Shown: positions 1 through 8,153 of the stretch, piece after piece
How the letters are laid out: each line of letters opens with the position of its first letter
How positions within the stretch are numbered: the first letter of the stretch is position 1
Assembly (NCBI GenBank): GCA_035550655.1
Contig: DASZOU010000036.1
Span: forward strand, 1 to 64,000
Origin: DASZTV01 sp035550655
GTDB lineage: Bacteria; Actinomycetota; Actinomycetes; JAFAQI01
Direction of reading: 5' to 3'
Length of the DNA stretch: 64,000 bases
Notes under the pieces: generated by a model
What the model was told of the DNA's origin: nothing
What the model saw: the letters and a program-made list of their open reading frames with translations, nothing else
The model's database searches: none
Position numbers and translations under genes: made by a program

Positions 1-65
1 GCCGCCTCCGCCTTGGTCAGGCCCTGATGGACGACAGCAAGAACGATGACCCTGGCCTTCGACAT
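1..65 (-). CDS. IS481-like transposase, N-terminal fragment
   Basis: Only the first 21 codons lie in the window; the gene runs off its left edge. Read from ATG at 65, the peptide begins MSKARVIVLAVV and continues HQGLTKAEA. This is the first helix of the N-terminal helix-turn-helix of IS481-type DDE transposases, in which 'QGLTKAEAARRYGVS'-like sequence is typical. The family call is from memory of such proteins. The two 14-bp repeats just upstream fit an insertion-sequence end. The DDE catalytic domain cannot be checked here. The gene is transcribed away from the pgsA-gcvP block and is the only sign of a transposable element in the window. Confidence 0.6.
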   Translation of the reverse strand, partial: MSKARVIVLAVVHQGLTKAEA

Positions 66-87
66 CGACCATGATCGAGAACCGGAG

Positions 88-124
88 TATCAACGATGTC
101 GCGACTCATCTATCAACGATGTCG
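88..124. repeat. Tandem 14-bp repeats at the IS end
   Basis: TATCAACGATGTCG occurs at 88-101 and again at 111-124, a period of 23 bp (about two helical turns). They sit between the transposase start and the presumed tip of the element, so they are probably transposase-binding repeats. That role is inferred. Confidence 0.75.
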
Positions 125-222
125 TGGAACTACACACTGTCAGCCCGACAAAGTGACCGCACGCCGCAGCTCCAGCAGGCCACGCGCCGCCCGTCGGCTC
201 ATCCTCGGACCGACATGGTTTC

Positions 223-228
223 TAGACT
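223..228 (+). promoter_or_regulatory. Candidate -10 box for a leaderless pgsA-type transcript
   Basis: TAGACT fits the actinobacterial TANNNT -10 pattern and ends 6 nt before the GTG start at 235. No Shine-Dalgarno sequence precedes that start. The arrangement suggests transcription beginning at or next to the start codon. No convincing -35 box is visible. Confidence 0.4.
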
Positions 229-234
229 CCGGCC

Positions 235-840
235 GTGACCACGGCGGCTGAGCCCGGGCTGGGGCGGGTGTGGACCGTCCCCAACCTGCTGTCGATGTTG
301 CGGCTGGCAGGGGTCCCGCTGTTCTGCTGGCTGGCGCTCGGGCCGAAGGCGGACGGGTGGGCGGTCATCGTGCTGATGGTGGCCGGGTTCACCGACTACG
401 CCGACGGCAAGATCGCCCGGAAGTTCAACCTGACGAGCCGGCTGGGTGAGCTGCTCGACCCGGCTGCCGACCGCCTCTACATCCTGGCCACGCTCGCCGT
501 GCTCACCGACCGCTCGATCATCCCGTTGTGGCTCACGTTGATCCTCGCCGGGCGCGAGCTCGTGCTGGCGGTGGCGTTGGTGGTCCTCCATCGCGCCGGC
601 GTCGGCCCACCGGCGGTGACCTTCCTGGGCAAGGCGGCGGCGCTGAACCTCATGTACGCCTTCCCGCTGCTCCTGCTCTCGGTCGGATCGACGACCGCGG
701 ACCATGTCGTACGGCCGCTGGCCTGGGGCTTCGCGGGCTGGGGCGCCGCCCTGTACGTGTGGACCGGCGCGCTGTACCTCGTGTACGAGCGCCGGCTGCT
801 GCTGGCGGCCCGGGCGGGCAGCGCCGACCCGACGCAATAG
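235..840 (+). CDS. CDP-alcohol phosphatidyltransferase (PgsA2-like)
   Basis: Membrane enzyme that transfers a phosphatidyl group from CDP-diacylglycerol to an alcohol such as glycerol-3-phosphate. The full family signature D-x2-DG-x2-AR-x8-G-x3-D-x3-D is present: D54, D57, G58, A61, R62, G71, D75 and D79, beginning DYADGKIAR. Several hydrophobic segments flank it. At 201 aa it has the usual length. GTG 235 is chosen because it follows a TANNNT box and the protein starts as expected. In M. tuberculosis the matching position upstream of gcvH is pgsA2 (Rv1822), but three intervening genes (Rv1823-Rv1825) are absent here. The substrate (glycerol phosphate, cardiolipin synthesis or inositol phosphate) cannot be fixed from motifs. 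Confidence 0.85.
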   Translation: MTTAAEPGLGRVWTVPNLLSMLRLAGVPLFCWLALGPKADGWAVIVLMVAGFTDYADGKIARKFNLTSRLGELLDPAADRLYILATLAVLTDRSIIPLWLTLILAGRELVLAVALVVLHRAGVGPPAVTFLGKAAALNLMYAFPLLLLSVGSTTADHVVRPLAWGFAGWGAALYVWTGALYLVYERRLLLAARAGSADPTQ

Positions 841-904
841 GCTCCGGCCGCACGGCGTGCGAGTCCACGTCGAGTGAGTCCAGTCCAGCGAGCAGGGAGC
901 GGCA

Positions 905-1294
905 GTGGTGGTACCCGAAGAGCTGAGCTACACCGCCGAGCACGAGTGGGTCCGGCGCGAGGACGACGGAACGGTGAGGATCGGGATCACCGACTACGCC
1001 CAAGAGCAGCTGGGGGACATCGTGTTCGTCTCACTGCCGGCGACGGGGAGCACGGTCGCGGCGGGCGGCGTGCTGGGCGAGGTGGAGTCCACCAAGAGCG
1101 TCTCGGAGATCTACGCCCCGATCGCGGGCGAGGTGGTCGCCCGCAACGAGGACCTCGAGAACCGGCCTGAGCTGATCAACAGCGAGCCGTACGCAGGGGG
1201 CTGGATCGTCGCCATCCGGCCAGCCGCCGAGGACGATGTCAGCGGCCTGCTCGACGCCGCCGCATATCAGCAGCTGCTCGACACCGCGTCCTAG
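905..1294 (+). CDS. gcvH: Glycine cleavage system H protein
   Basis: Lipoyl carrier of the glycine cleavage complex. It shuttles the aminomethyl group from GcvP to GcvT and is then reoxidised by lipoamide dehydrogenase. The lipoylation site is K64 in the motif EVESTKSVSEIYAP, and the N-terminus ELSYTAEHEWV is typical. Length is 129 aa, normal for the family. Two adjacent GTG codons (905 and 908) could start the gene; AGGGAG at 894-899 gives better spacing to 908. It sits about 3 kb upstream of gcvP with garA and ftsR between, as in mycobacteria. No gcvT is in the window. Confidence 0.95.
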   Translation: MVVPEELSYTAEHEWVRREDDGTVRIGITDYAQEQLGDIVFVSLPATGSTVAAGGVLGEVESTKSVSEIYAPIAGEVVARNEDLENRPELINSEPYAGGWIVAIRPAAEDDVSGLLDAAAYQQLLDTAS

Positions 1295-1470
1295 CGCCGA
1301 CGCAGCGCGGCGCGGGCGGCGCCTGTCCACCACGGGTGGGCACGAGGGTTGACGGCTTCCCGCTCATCGCCGTACGTTGAGCCCTCTACCTGTGGTTGAG
1401 GTTTCGTCTGATCCGAACGCGGATGCCGAAGCCCGCGATCACTTGGCGACAATCAGGAAGCAGGCGAGCG

Positions 1471-1980
1471 GTGCCCAGCGTGTTCTGCGATCGATGCGGC
1501 CACCAGAACCCGGGCGACGCGCGATTCTGCGCCCGCTGCGGCGCACAGCTCGGCCGTGACGTCGCCGATGCCGGGCCGGCGGCCGATCAGACCAGCACGC
1601 TGACGCTCGCGGGAGTCGACCTCGACGACTTGGGCGAGGAGACCGCCGAGGTCATTGAAGAGCTTCCCACCGGCTTCGCGCTCCTGGTGGTGCAGCGCGG
1701 GCCGAACGCGGGCAGCCGCTTCCTGCTCGACCAGGAAGTGACGACGGCGGGACGTAACCCGGACAGCGACATCTTCCTCGACGACGTCACGGTCTCCCGC
1801 AAGCACGCGACCTTCACGCGAGGCCCGGCCGGATACACCGTGACCGATGCCGGCAGCCTCAACGGGACCTATCTGAACCGGGAGCGGATCGAGACGGCGG
1901 CGCTCGGCAACGGCGACGAGGTCCAAATCGGCAAGTTCCGACTGCTGTTCTTCACCAGCGTCGCGGGTGGGGCGCAATGA
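1471..1980 (+). CDS. garA: GarA-type FHA-domain regulator with N-terminal zinc ribbon
   Basis: Phosphothreonine-binding regulator. In mycobacteria GarA controls 2-oxoglutarate decarboxylase, glutamate dehydrogenase and glutamate synthase, and is switched by Ser/Thr kinases PknB/PknG. The FHA domain covers roughly residues 70-165, with RGPNAGSRFLLDQ, GRNPDSDIFLDDVTVSRKH and SLNGTYLNR almost as in M. tuberculosis GarA. Upstream, QTSTLTL resembles the phosphorylatable TxT segment. Residues about 5-25 add a C-x2-C...C-x2-C zinc ribbon (CDRCG and CARCG) that mycobacterial GarA lacks. GTG 1471 is chosen because homology begins at the ribbon. The stop overlaps the next start (ATGA). Confidence 0.88.
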   Translation: MPSVFCDRCGHQNPGDARFCARCGAQLGRDVADAGPAADQTSTLTLAGVDLDDLGEETAEVIEELPTGFALLVVQRGPNAGSRFLLDQEVTTAGRNPDSDIFLDDVTVSRKHATFTRGPAGYTVTDAGSLNGTYLNRERIETAALGNGDEVQIGKFRLLFFTSVAGGAQ

Positions 1981-2717
1981 CCTCGCCCGCCGGCGGGCAC
2001 GCGTTCATGAGCATCGGGGAGGTGCTCGGCCAGCTTCGCGGCGAGTTTCCCGACGTGACGATCTCCAAGATCCGCTTCCTCGAGGGGGAGGGGCTGATCG
2101 CGCCGTCACGGACCGCCTCCGGCTACCGGAAGTTCTCCCGGGACGACGTCACCCGGTTGCGTTACGTGCTCGCCGCGCAGCGTGACCAGTACCTGCCGTT
2201 GCGCGTCATCAAAGGACAGCTCGAAGCACTCGACCGCGGGCTCGAGCCCGCCGCGGTTCCCGGTCACGGCGCGCCGCAGGTGCCGGCCGGGGCCGGCGAC
2301 GCCGATGGGCTGCCCAAGGCCGCCGACTTCTTGCCCGAGCCCTCGGAGCTGCGGTTGTCCCGACAGGAGCTGATCGACGCGGCGGGGCTCGAACCCGCCC
2401 AGCTCGAGCAGATCGAGACCTTCGGGCTCGTCGGCCCGAGGCCGGGCGGGCACTACGACGGCGACGCGCTCGTGATCGCCAAGACGGTGGCGGCGATGAG
2501 CCGCTTCGGCCTCGAGCCACGCCATCTGCGGGCCTTCCGGACCTCGGCGGAGCGCGAGCTCGGCCTGGTCGAGCAGGTGGTCGCGCCCCTCGTCCGGCAG
2601 CGCAGCCCCGAGGCGCGCGGCCGGGCCGACGAGGTCGCACGCGAGCTGGCCAGCTTGTCGGTGAGGCTGCACGCGACGCTGGTCCGTGCCGGGCTGCGCC
2701 CGCAACTGGGCGGCTAG
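1977..2717 (+). CDS. ftsR: MerR-family regulator FtsR (Rv1828-like)
   Basis: DNA-binding regulator. The Corynebacterium homologue FtsR activates ftsZ, linking it to cell division. The winged helix occupies about residues 11-80: SIGEVLGQL, KIRFLEGEGLI and SGYRKFSRDDVTRLRYV are classic MerR recognition and wing elements. The rest (about 80-246) is a divergent helical C-terminal domain with no obvious metal or drug ligands. Length 246 aa matches Rv1828. It overlaps garA by 4 bp, so the two are translationally coupled. Identity rests on fold plus the exact gene neighbourhood garA-ftsR-BFN-MerR. Confidence 0.85.
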   Translation: MTSPAGGHAFMSIGEVLGQLRGEFPDVTISKIRFLEGEGLIAPSRTASGYRKFSRDDVTRLRYVLAAQRDQYLPLRVIKGQLEALDRGLEPAAVPGHGAPQVPAGAGDADGLPKAADFLPEPSELRLSRQELIDAAGLEPAQLEQIETFGLVGPRPGGHYDGDALVIAKTVAAMSRFGLEPRHLRAFRTSAERELGLVEQVVAPLVRQRSPEARGRADEVARELASLSVRLHATLVRAGLRPQLGG

Positions 2718-2801
2718 CCCGCTTTCGGGGGTTCGACGCTGCCGCGACTGCGGGAGTACCGTCGCCCCACCAGACGGATGGCGCGGCGAGCGGAGTCAGC
2801 G

Positions 2802-3269
2802 TTGAACGAGCTCACGGTCGTCGGGGTGCGCGTCGAGCTCCCCGGAAACCAACCCATCGTGTTGCTCAAGGAATCCGCCGGTGACCGGTACCTGCCGATC
2901 TGGATCGGCGCGGTCGAGGCGACGGCGATCGCATTCGCCCAGCAGGGCATCGTGCCGGCCCGCCCCCTCACCCACGACCTGCTCAAGGACGTCCTCGAAG
3001 CCCTGCAGGCCCGGCTCGACGCGGTGCTCATCACCGATCTGCGCGACGGCGTGTACTACGCCGATCTCCGCTTCGCCGACGGCACGTCGGTCTCCGCTCG
3101 CCCCTCCGACGCGATCGCGCTGGCCATCCGCGCCGGCGCCACCATCTACGCCGAGGAGGCCGTGCTCGACACCGCCGGGATCGCGATCGCGGACGAGCAG
3201 GAAACAGAGGTCGAGCGCTTCCGAGAGTTCCTCGACAACATATCTCCCGAGGACTTCGAGACAGACTAG
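2802..3269 (+). CDS. BFN-domain (DUF151) protein, Rv1829-like
   Basis: Bifunctional-nuclease domain protein of about 155 aa. Hallmarks are RYLPIWIGAVEA, the segment RPLTHDLLKD, SARPSDAIALAIR and IYAEEAVL, followed by an acidic tail. Plant and bacterial members have reported nuclease activity, but the cellular role in actinobacteria is unclear. The start is set at TTG 2802: GGAG at 2792-2795 lies 6 nt upstream, and MNELTVVGVRVE matches the usual N-terminus. An ATG at 2778 would add eight non-conserved residues. It lies 84 bp after ftsR, in the conserved cluster order. Confidence 0.85.
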   Translation: MNELTVVGVRVELPGNQPIVLLKESAGDRYLPIWIGAVEATAIAFAQQGIVPARPLTHDLLKDVLEALQARLDAVLITDLRDGVYYADLRFADGTSVSARPSDAIALAIRAGATIYAEEAVLDTAGIAIADEQETEVERFREFLDNISPEDFETD

Positions 3270-3323
3270 GCACGCTAAGTCTCGACTACGGATTGAGGTC
3301 AAGGACGCGCCGACCGGACGTCA

Positions 3324-3352
3324 TTGACCGGCGCCGGTCGCGTGCTTAGCGT
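3324..3352 (+). promoter_or_regulatory. Candidate housekeeping promoter of the second MerR gene
   Basis: TTGACC (3324-3329), a 17-nt spacer and TAGCGT (3347-3352) form a plausible sigma-70-type promoter. Flanking it are ACGCTAAG (about 3272-3279) and CTTAGCGT (3345-3352), an inverted pair with the right copy on the -10 box. That placement would suit an autoregulatory MerR operator. Function is inferred. Confidence 0.45.
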
Positions 3353-3393
3353 CAACCGCGAAATTCCACGGTTGGGGTTTTCCCTGGCGCCGA

Positions 3394-3418
3394 GTGCCCC
3401 TGATCCTCAGGTGGGCAC
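3394..3418 (+). other. Stem-loop in the leader of the Rv1830-like gene
   Basis: GTGCCCCTGA and TCAGGTGGGCAC pair almost perfectly (11 bp, one bulge) around a TCC loop. The stem lies in the predicted leader, about 36 bp before the start codon, and is not followed by a U-run. It may affect mRNA stability or translation; no known riboswitch matches it. Confidence 0.5.
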
Positions 3419-3454
3419 GGAGTGTCGCTCCGCCGCCGGACGTTCGGAGGGCAC

Positions 3455-4027
3455 GTGACTGGCAGGACAACAGGGCCCGATGCCCCGCACGGGATCCAGA
3501 CCGCGCTGTTCGGCAAGGAGCTGGCCGGCGGTGCACCGATCGGCTACCGCGGCCCCACGGCGTGCACGGTGGCGGGCATCACGTACCGCCAGCTCGACTA
3601 CTGGGCCCGTACCGGCCTGGTCGAGCCCTCGATCCGGCCCGCCGCCGGCTCTGGCAGCCAGCGGCTGTACTCCTTCCGCGACATCCTCCTGCTCAAGGTG
3701 GTGAAGCGGCTCCTGGACACGGGCGTCTCGCTGCAGAACATCCGCCTCGCCGTGAACCACCTGCGGGACTCCGGCGATGCCGACCTGACCGGCATCACGC
3801 TCATGAGCGACGGCACGACCGTCTACGCGTGCACCTCGCCCGACGAGGTCGTCGACCTGGTGCAGGGCGGCCAGGGGGTCTTCGGCATCGCGGTGGGGCG
3901 GGTCATCGGCGAGGTCGAGGGCAGCCTCGCGGAGTTGCCGGCCGAGACAGCCGAGCCGGCCGCCGGGTCTGTAACGGTCGCTGGCGACGAGCTGGCGGCT
4001 CGCCGCAGTCGTCGCACCGGCACCTAG
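3455..4027 (+). CDS. MerR-family regulator, Rv1830-like
   Basis: Predicted transcription factor of about 190 aa. The winged helix covers about residues 35-105: GITYRQLDYWARTGLVEPSI, the wing with SQRLYSFRDILLLKVVKRLL, and SLQNIRLAVNHLR. The C-terminal part contains TLMSDGTTVYACTSPDEVVDLV, conserved in the Rv1830 group, and ends in a low-complexity tail. GTG 3455 is preferred, with GGAGGG immediately upstream; GTG 3422 would add 11 residues. A promoter and a leader stem-loop precede it, and the glycine riboswitch with gcvP follows. Ligand and targets are unknown from sequence. Confidence 0.82.
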   Translation: MTGRTTGPDAPHGIQTALFGKELAGGAPIGYRGPTACTVAGITYRQLDYWARTGLVEPSIRPAAGSGSQRLYSFRDILLLKVVKRLLDTGVSLQNIRLAVNHLRDSGDADLTGITLMSDGTTVYACTSPDEVVDLVQGGQGVFGIAVGRVIGEVEGSLAELPAETAEPAAGSVTVAGDELAARRSRRTGT

Positions 4028-4139
4028 CCGTTCGGGTCGCTACGGCCCGCTGAGCGGCTCGGATTCGAGGCGATCCTGGCGCGTGGCGACGTCGTCCGCC
4101 GCGGCTCGCTGGTACCGTCGCAAGGTCTGATTCACCCCG

Positions 4140-4321
4140 CGTGGGAGAGACCCCGGCACGCCAGTCCGGGGCGCCGAAGGAGCAACCTCCCCGGAACCTC
4201 TCAGGCCGACGGACCGCGCGGGCAGGACACTCTGGAGAGCAGGCGCCACGGCGCCTCACCGACGGGGCAAACCGGCAACAGTTGCGCGGTGAAGCTTTCA
4301 GGTGGAAGGACAGAGGGGGAG
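4140..4321 (+). promoter_or_regulatory. Tandem glycine riboswitch
   Basis: Two consecutive glycine aptamers precede gcvP. Aptamer 1 (about 4141-4240) has GTGGGAGAGACC, GGCGCCGAAGGAGCAACC, CTCTCAGGC and AGGACACTCTGGAGAGC. Aptamer 2 (about 4255-4321) has CACCGACGGGGCAAACC, GAAGCTTTCAGGT and AGGACAGAGGGGGAGC. These are the conserved cores of glycine riboswitches, which in bacteria usually switch on glycine catabolism when glycine is abundant. Downstream are a GCCGGC/GCCGGC hairpin (4330-4345) and CCCG/CGGG (4351-4362), which touches the Shine-Dalgarno sequence GGAGG at 4361-4365. No U-run is visible, so control of translation initiation is likelier than termination. Confidence 0.93.
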
Positions 4322-4371
4322 CCAGCACGGCCGGCGACCGCCGGCGGTGACCCGCGTCCGGGAGGCTCCAC

Positions 4372-7212
<2,841 letters not shown>

Positions 7213-7221
7213 CGACTAGTG

Positions 7222-7446
7222 CTACGCCGCGGAGGCGTGGGGCGCGCCGGGTGTGCGCTGCGGCGGAACCGCGTTGCCGTCGGGGAGCAGGTCGCCAGAG
7301 TCGTCGAAGCTGACCACGCCGTTGCAGAGCAGGCTCCACCCTTGCTCGGGATGGCTCGCGACCACCCGGGCGGCATCACGGTCGGCGGCCTCAGCCGACG
7401 GGCATCGCGGCTGGTGCTGGCATTCGGCCACTGGCTGGTGGTGCAC
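7222..7446 (-). CDS. Small DUF5999-family protein
   Basis: A 74-aa protein of unknown function. The core CQHQPRCPSAEAADRDAARV, then VASHPEQGWSLLCNGVVSFDD and LLPDG, matches the DUF5999 group of small actinobacterial proteins as I recall it. Two cysteines in the C-x5-C segment and one near the middle could bind metal; this is inference. GTG 7446 is supported by GAAGGG 7 nt upstream on the minus strand. It converges on gcvP with a 9-bp gap. It lies on the leftward strand beside the dif-like site. Confidence 0.75.
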   Translation of the reverse strand: MHHQPVAECQHQPRCPSAEAADRDAARVVASHPEQGWSLLCNGVVSFDDSGDLLPDGNAVPPQRTPGAPHASAA

Positions 7447-7541
7447 GGTCGTGCCCTTCGTTGCGGGCGAACCGGCGTCGGGCGGCGCCGGTCAGATGCA
7501 GTGTCGGCAGTTGGCTGCCCGGGTATAAGCGAATGCTTGGA

Positions 7542-7614
7542 CCGCTGTGTTACCGGATTGGTTACAGCGGAACTGTGGAGGGCGAAAAAGGGGGATCCCG
7601 TCACACTGGGTCAC
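7542..7614. repeat. Inverted and direct repeats in the DUF5999-rbpA gap
   Basis: CCGCTGT (7542-7548) and ACAGCGG (7564-7570) are perfect inverted arms around a 15-nt loop. Inside are direct repeats GTTAC at 7549-7553 and 7561-7565. Further on, GTCAC repeats at 7600-7604 and 7610-7614 with a 5-nt spacer. Such pairs resemble response-regulator sites, but the spacings match no consensus well enough for a named regulator. Confidence 0.45.
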
Positions 7615-7623
7615 CTCTGTCGG

Positions 7624-7651
7624 ACCTGACATAATGTCCATTATCGGCCAT
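7624..7651 (-). other. dif-like XerC/XerD recombination site (chromosome terminus)
   Basis: Read on the minus strand the 28 bp divide into an 11-bp XerC arm ATGGCCGATAA, a 6-bp centre TGGACA and an 11-bp XerD arm TTATGTCAGGT. From memory the actinobacterial dif consensus contains CCGATAAT...ACATTATGTCAAGT, and the E. coli XerD arm is TTATGTTAAAT. The palindromic core ATAAT(GTCC)ATTAT is exact. Dimeric chromosomes would be resolved here by XerCD under FtsK. Host gene direction flips at this point (all rightward to the left, mostly leftward to the right), as expected at a replication terminus. Confidence 0.8.
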
Positions 7652-7739
7652 GGGTATTCTGGCTCGAAAGGGGCCGGCGGCGAACCGATCTGGGCCGCGA
7701 GGCGTCTTACTGGGTGACGGCGTACCGGATCGCTGTCAG

Positions 7740-7766
7740 GGAATCCTCAGATGCACCTGCGACGTT
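7740..7766 (+). promoter_or_regulatory. Candidate sigma-R/sigma-H-type promoter of rbpA
   Basis: GGAAT (7740-7744) is followed after 19 nt by GTT (7764-7766), matching the GGAAT-N18/19-GTT pattern of thiol-oxidative-stress sigma factors. The predicted start lies about 25 nt before the rbpA ATG. In Streptomyces rbpA is known to be in the sigma-R regulon. A second upstream promoter near the dif-like site is possible. Confidence 0.5.
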
Positions 7767-7798
7767 GACCATGACGTCGAACGACTTTGGAGGCCGAC

Positions 7799-8152
7799 AT
7801 GGGTGAGCGCGTCCTGCGGGGCAGCCGCCTGGGTACGACGAGCTACGAGACCGATCGCAACACGGACCTCGCGCCGCGTCGCGAGGTGGTCTACGACTGC
7901 CCGTCCGGCCACGAGACCCGCATCACCATGGCCAGCGACGCCGACATTCCCCCGACCTGGGAATGCCGGAGCTGCGGCGTGACCGGGCTTCGCCGCGACG
8001 GCGACGCGCCGGAGGGCCGTGCGCCCAAGCAGGCCCGCACCCACTGGGACATGCTGCTCGAGCGCCGTTCGGTCGCCGAGCTCGAGGACGTCCTCAACGA
8101 GCGCCTCGCTGAGCTCCACCCGGCGCCGAAGCCGCGCCGCAAGACGGCCTGA
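7799..8152 (+). CDS. rbpA: RNA polymerase-binding protein RbpA
   Basis: Essential actinobacterial transcription factor. It binds RNA polymerase and the principal sigma factor and stabilises the open complex. The 117-aa product shows the N-terminal tail MGERVLRGSRLG with SYETDRNTDLAPR, a core zinc-ribbon-like domain with CPSGH (about 39-43) and CRSCG (about 60-64), a basic linker, and the sigma-interacting C-terminus RTHWDMLLERRSVAELEDVL. ATG 7799 follows GGAGG at 5 nt. A sigma-R-type promoter precedes it. It converges on lnt with a 1-bp gap, as Rv2050 does on Rv2051c. Confidence 0.97.
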   Translation: MGERVLRGSRLGTTSYETDRNTDLAPRREVVYDCPSGHETRITMASDADIPPTWECRSCGVTGLRRDGDAPEGRAPKQARTHWDMLLERRSVAELEDVLNERLAELHPAPKPRRKTA

Positions 8153-8153
8153 C

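Larger units (their letters stand above)
1..136 (-). mobile_element. Right end of an IS481-family-like insertion sequence
   Basis: The transposase start at 65 is followed outward by two copies of a 14-bp motif (88-101 and 111-124) and then TGGAACTACACA (125-136). On the minus strand the terminus would begin TGTGTAGTTCC, agreeing with the TG start of many IS ends. The exact boundary near 136 is inferred. The other end lies outside the window, so intactness and target duplication cannot be judged. Confidence 0.5.

Noticed and set aside
7549..7565. GTTAC repeats as a GlnR or MtrA site
   Set aside because: The 7-nt spacing and second half-site do not fit either consensus well enough to name a regulator.
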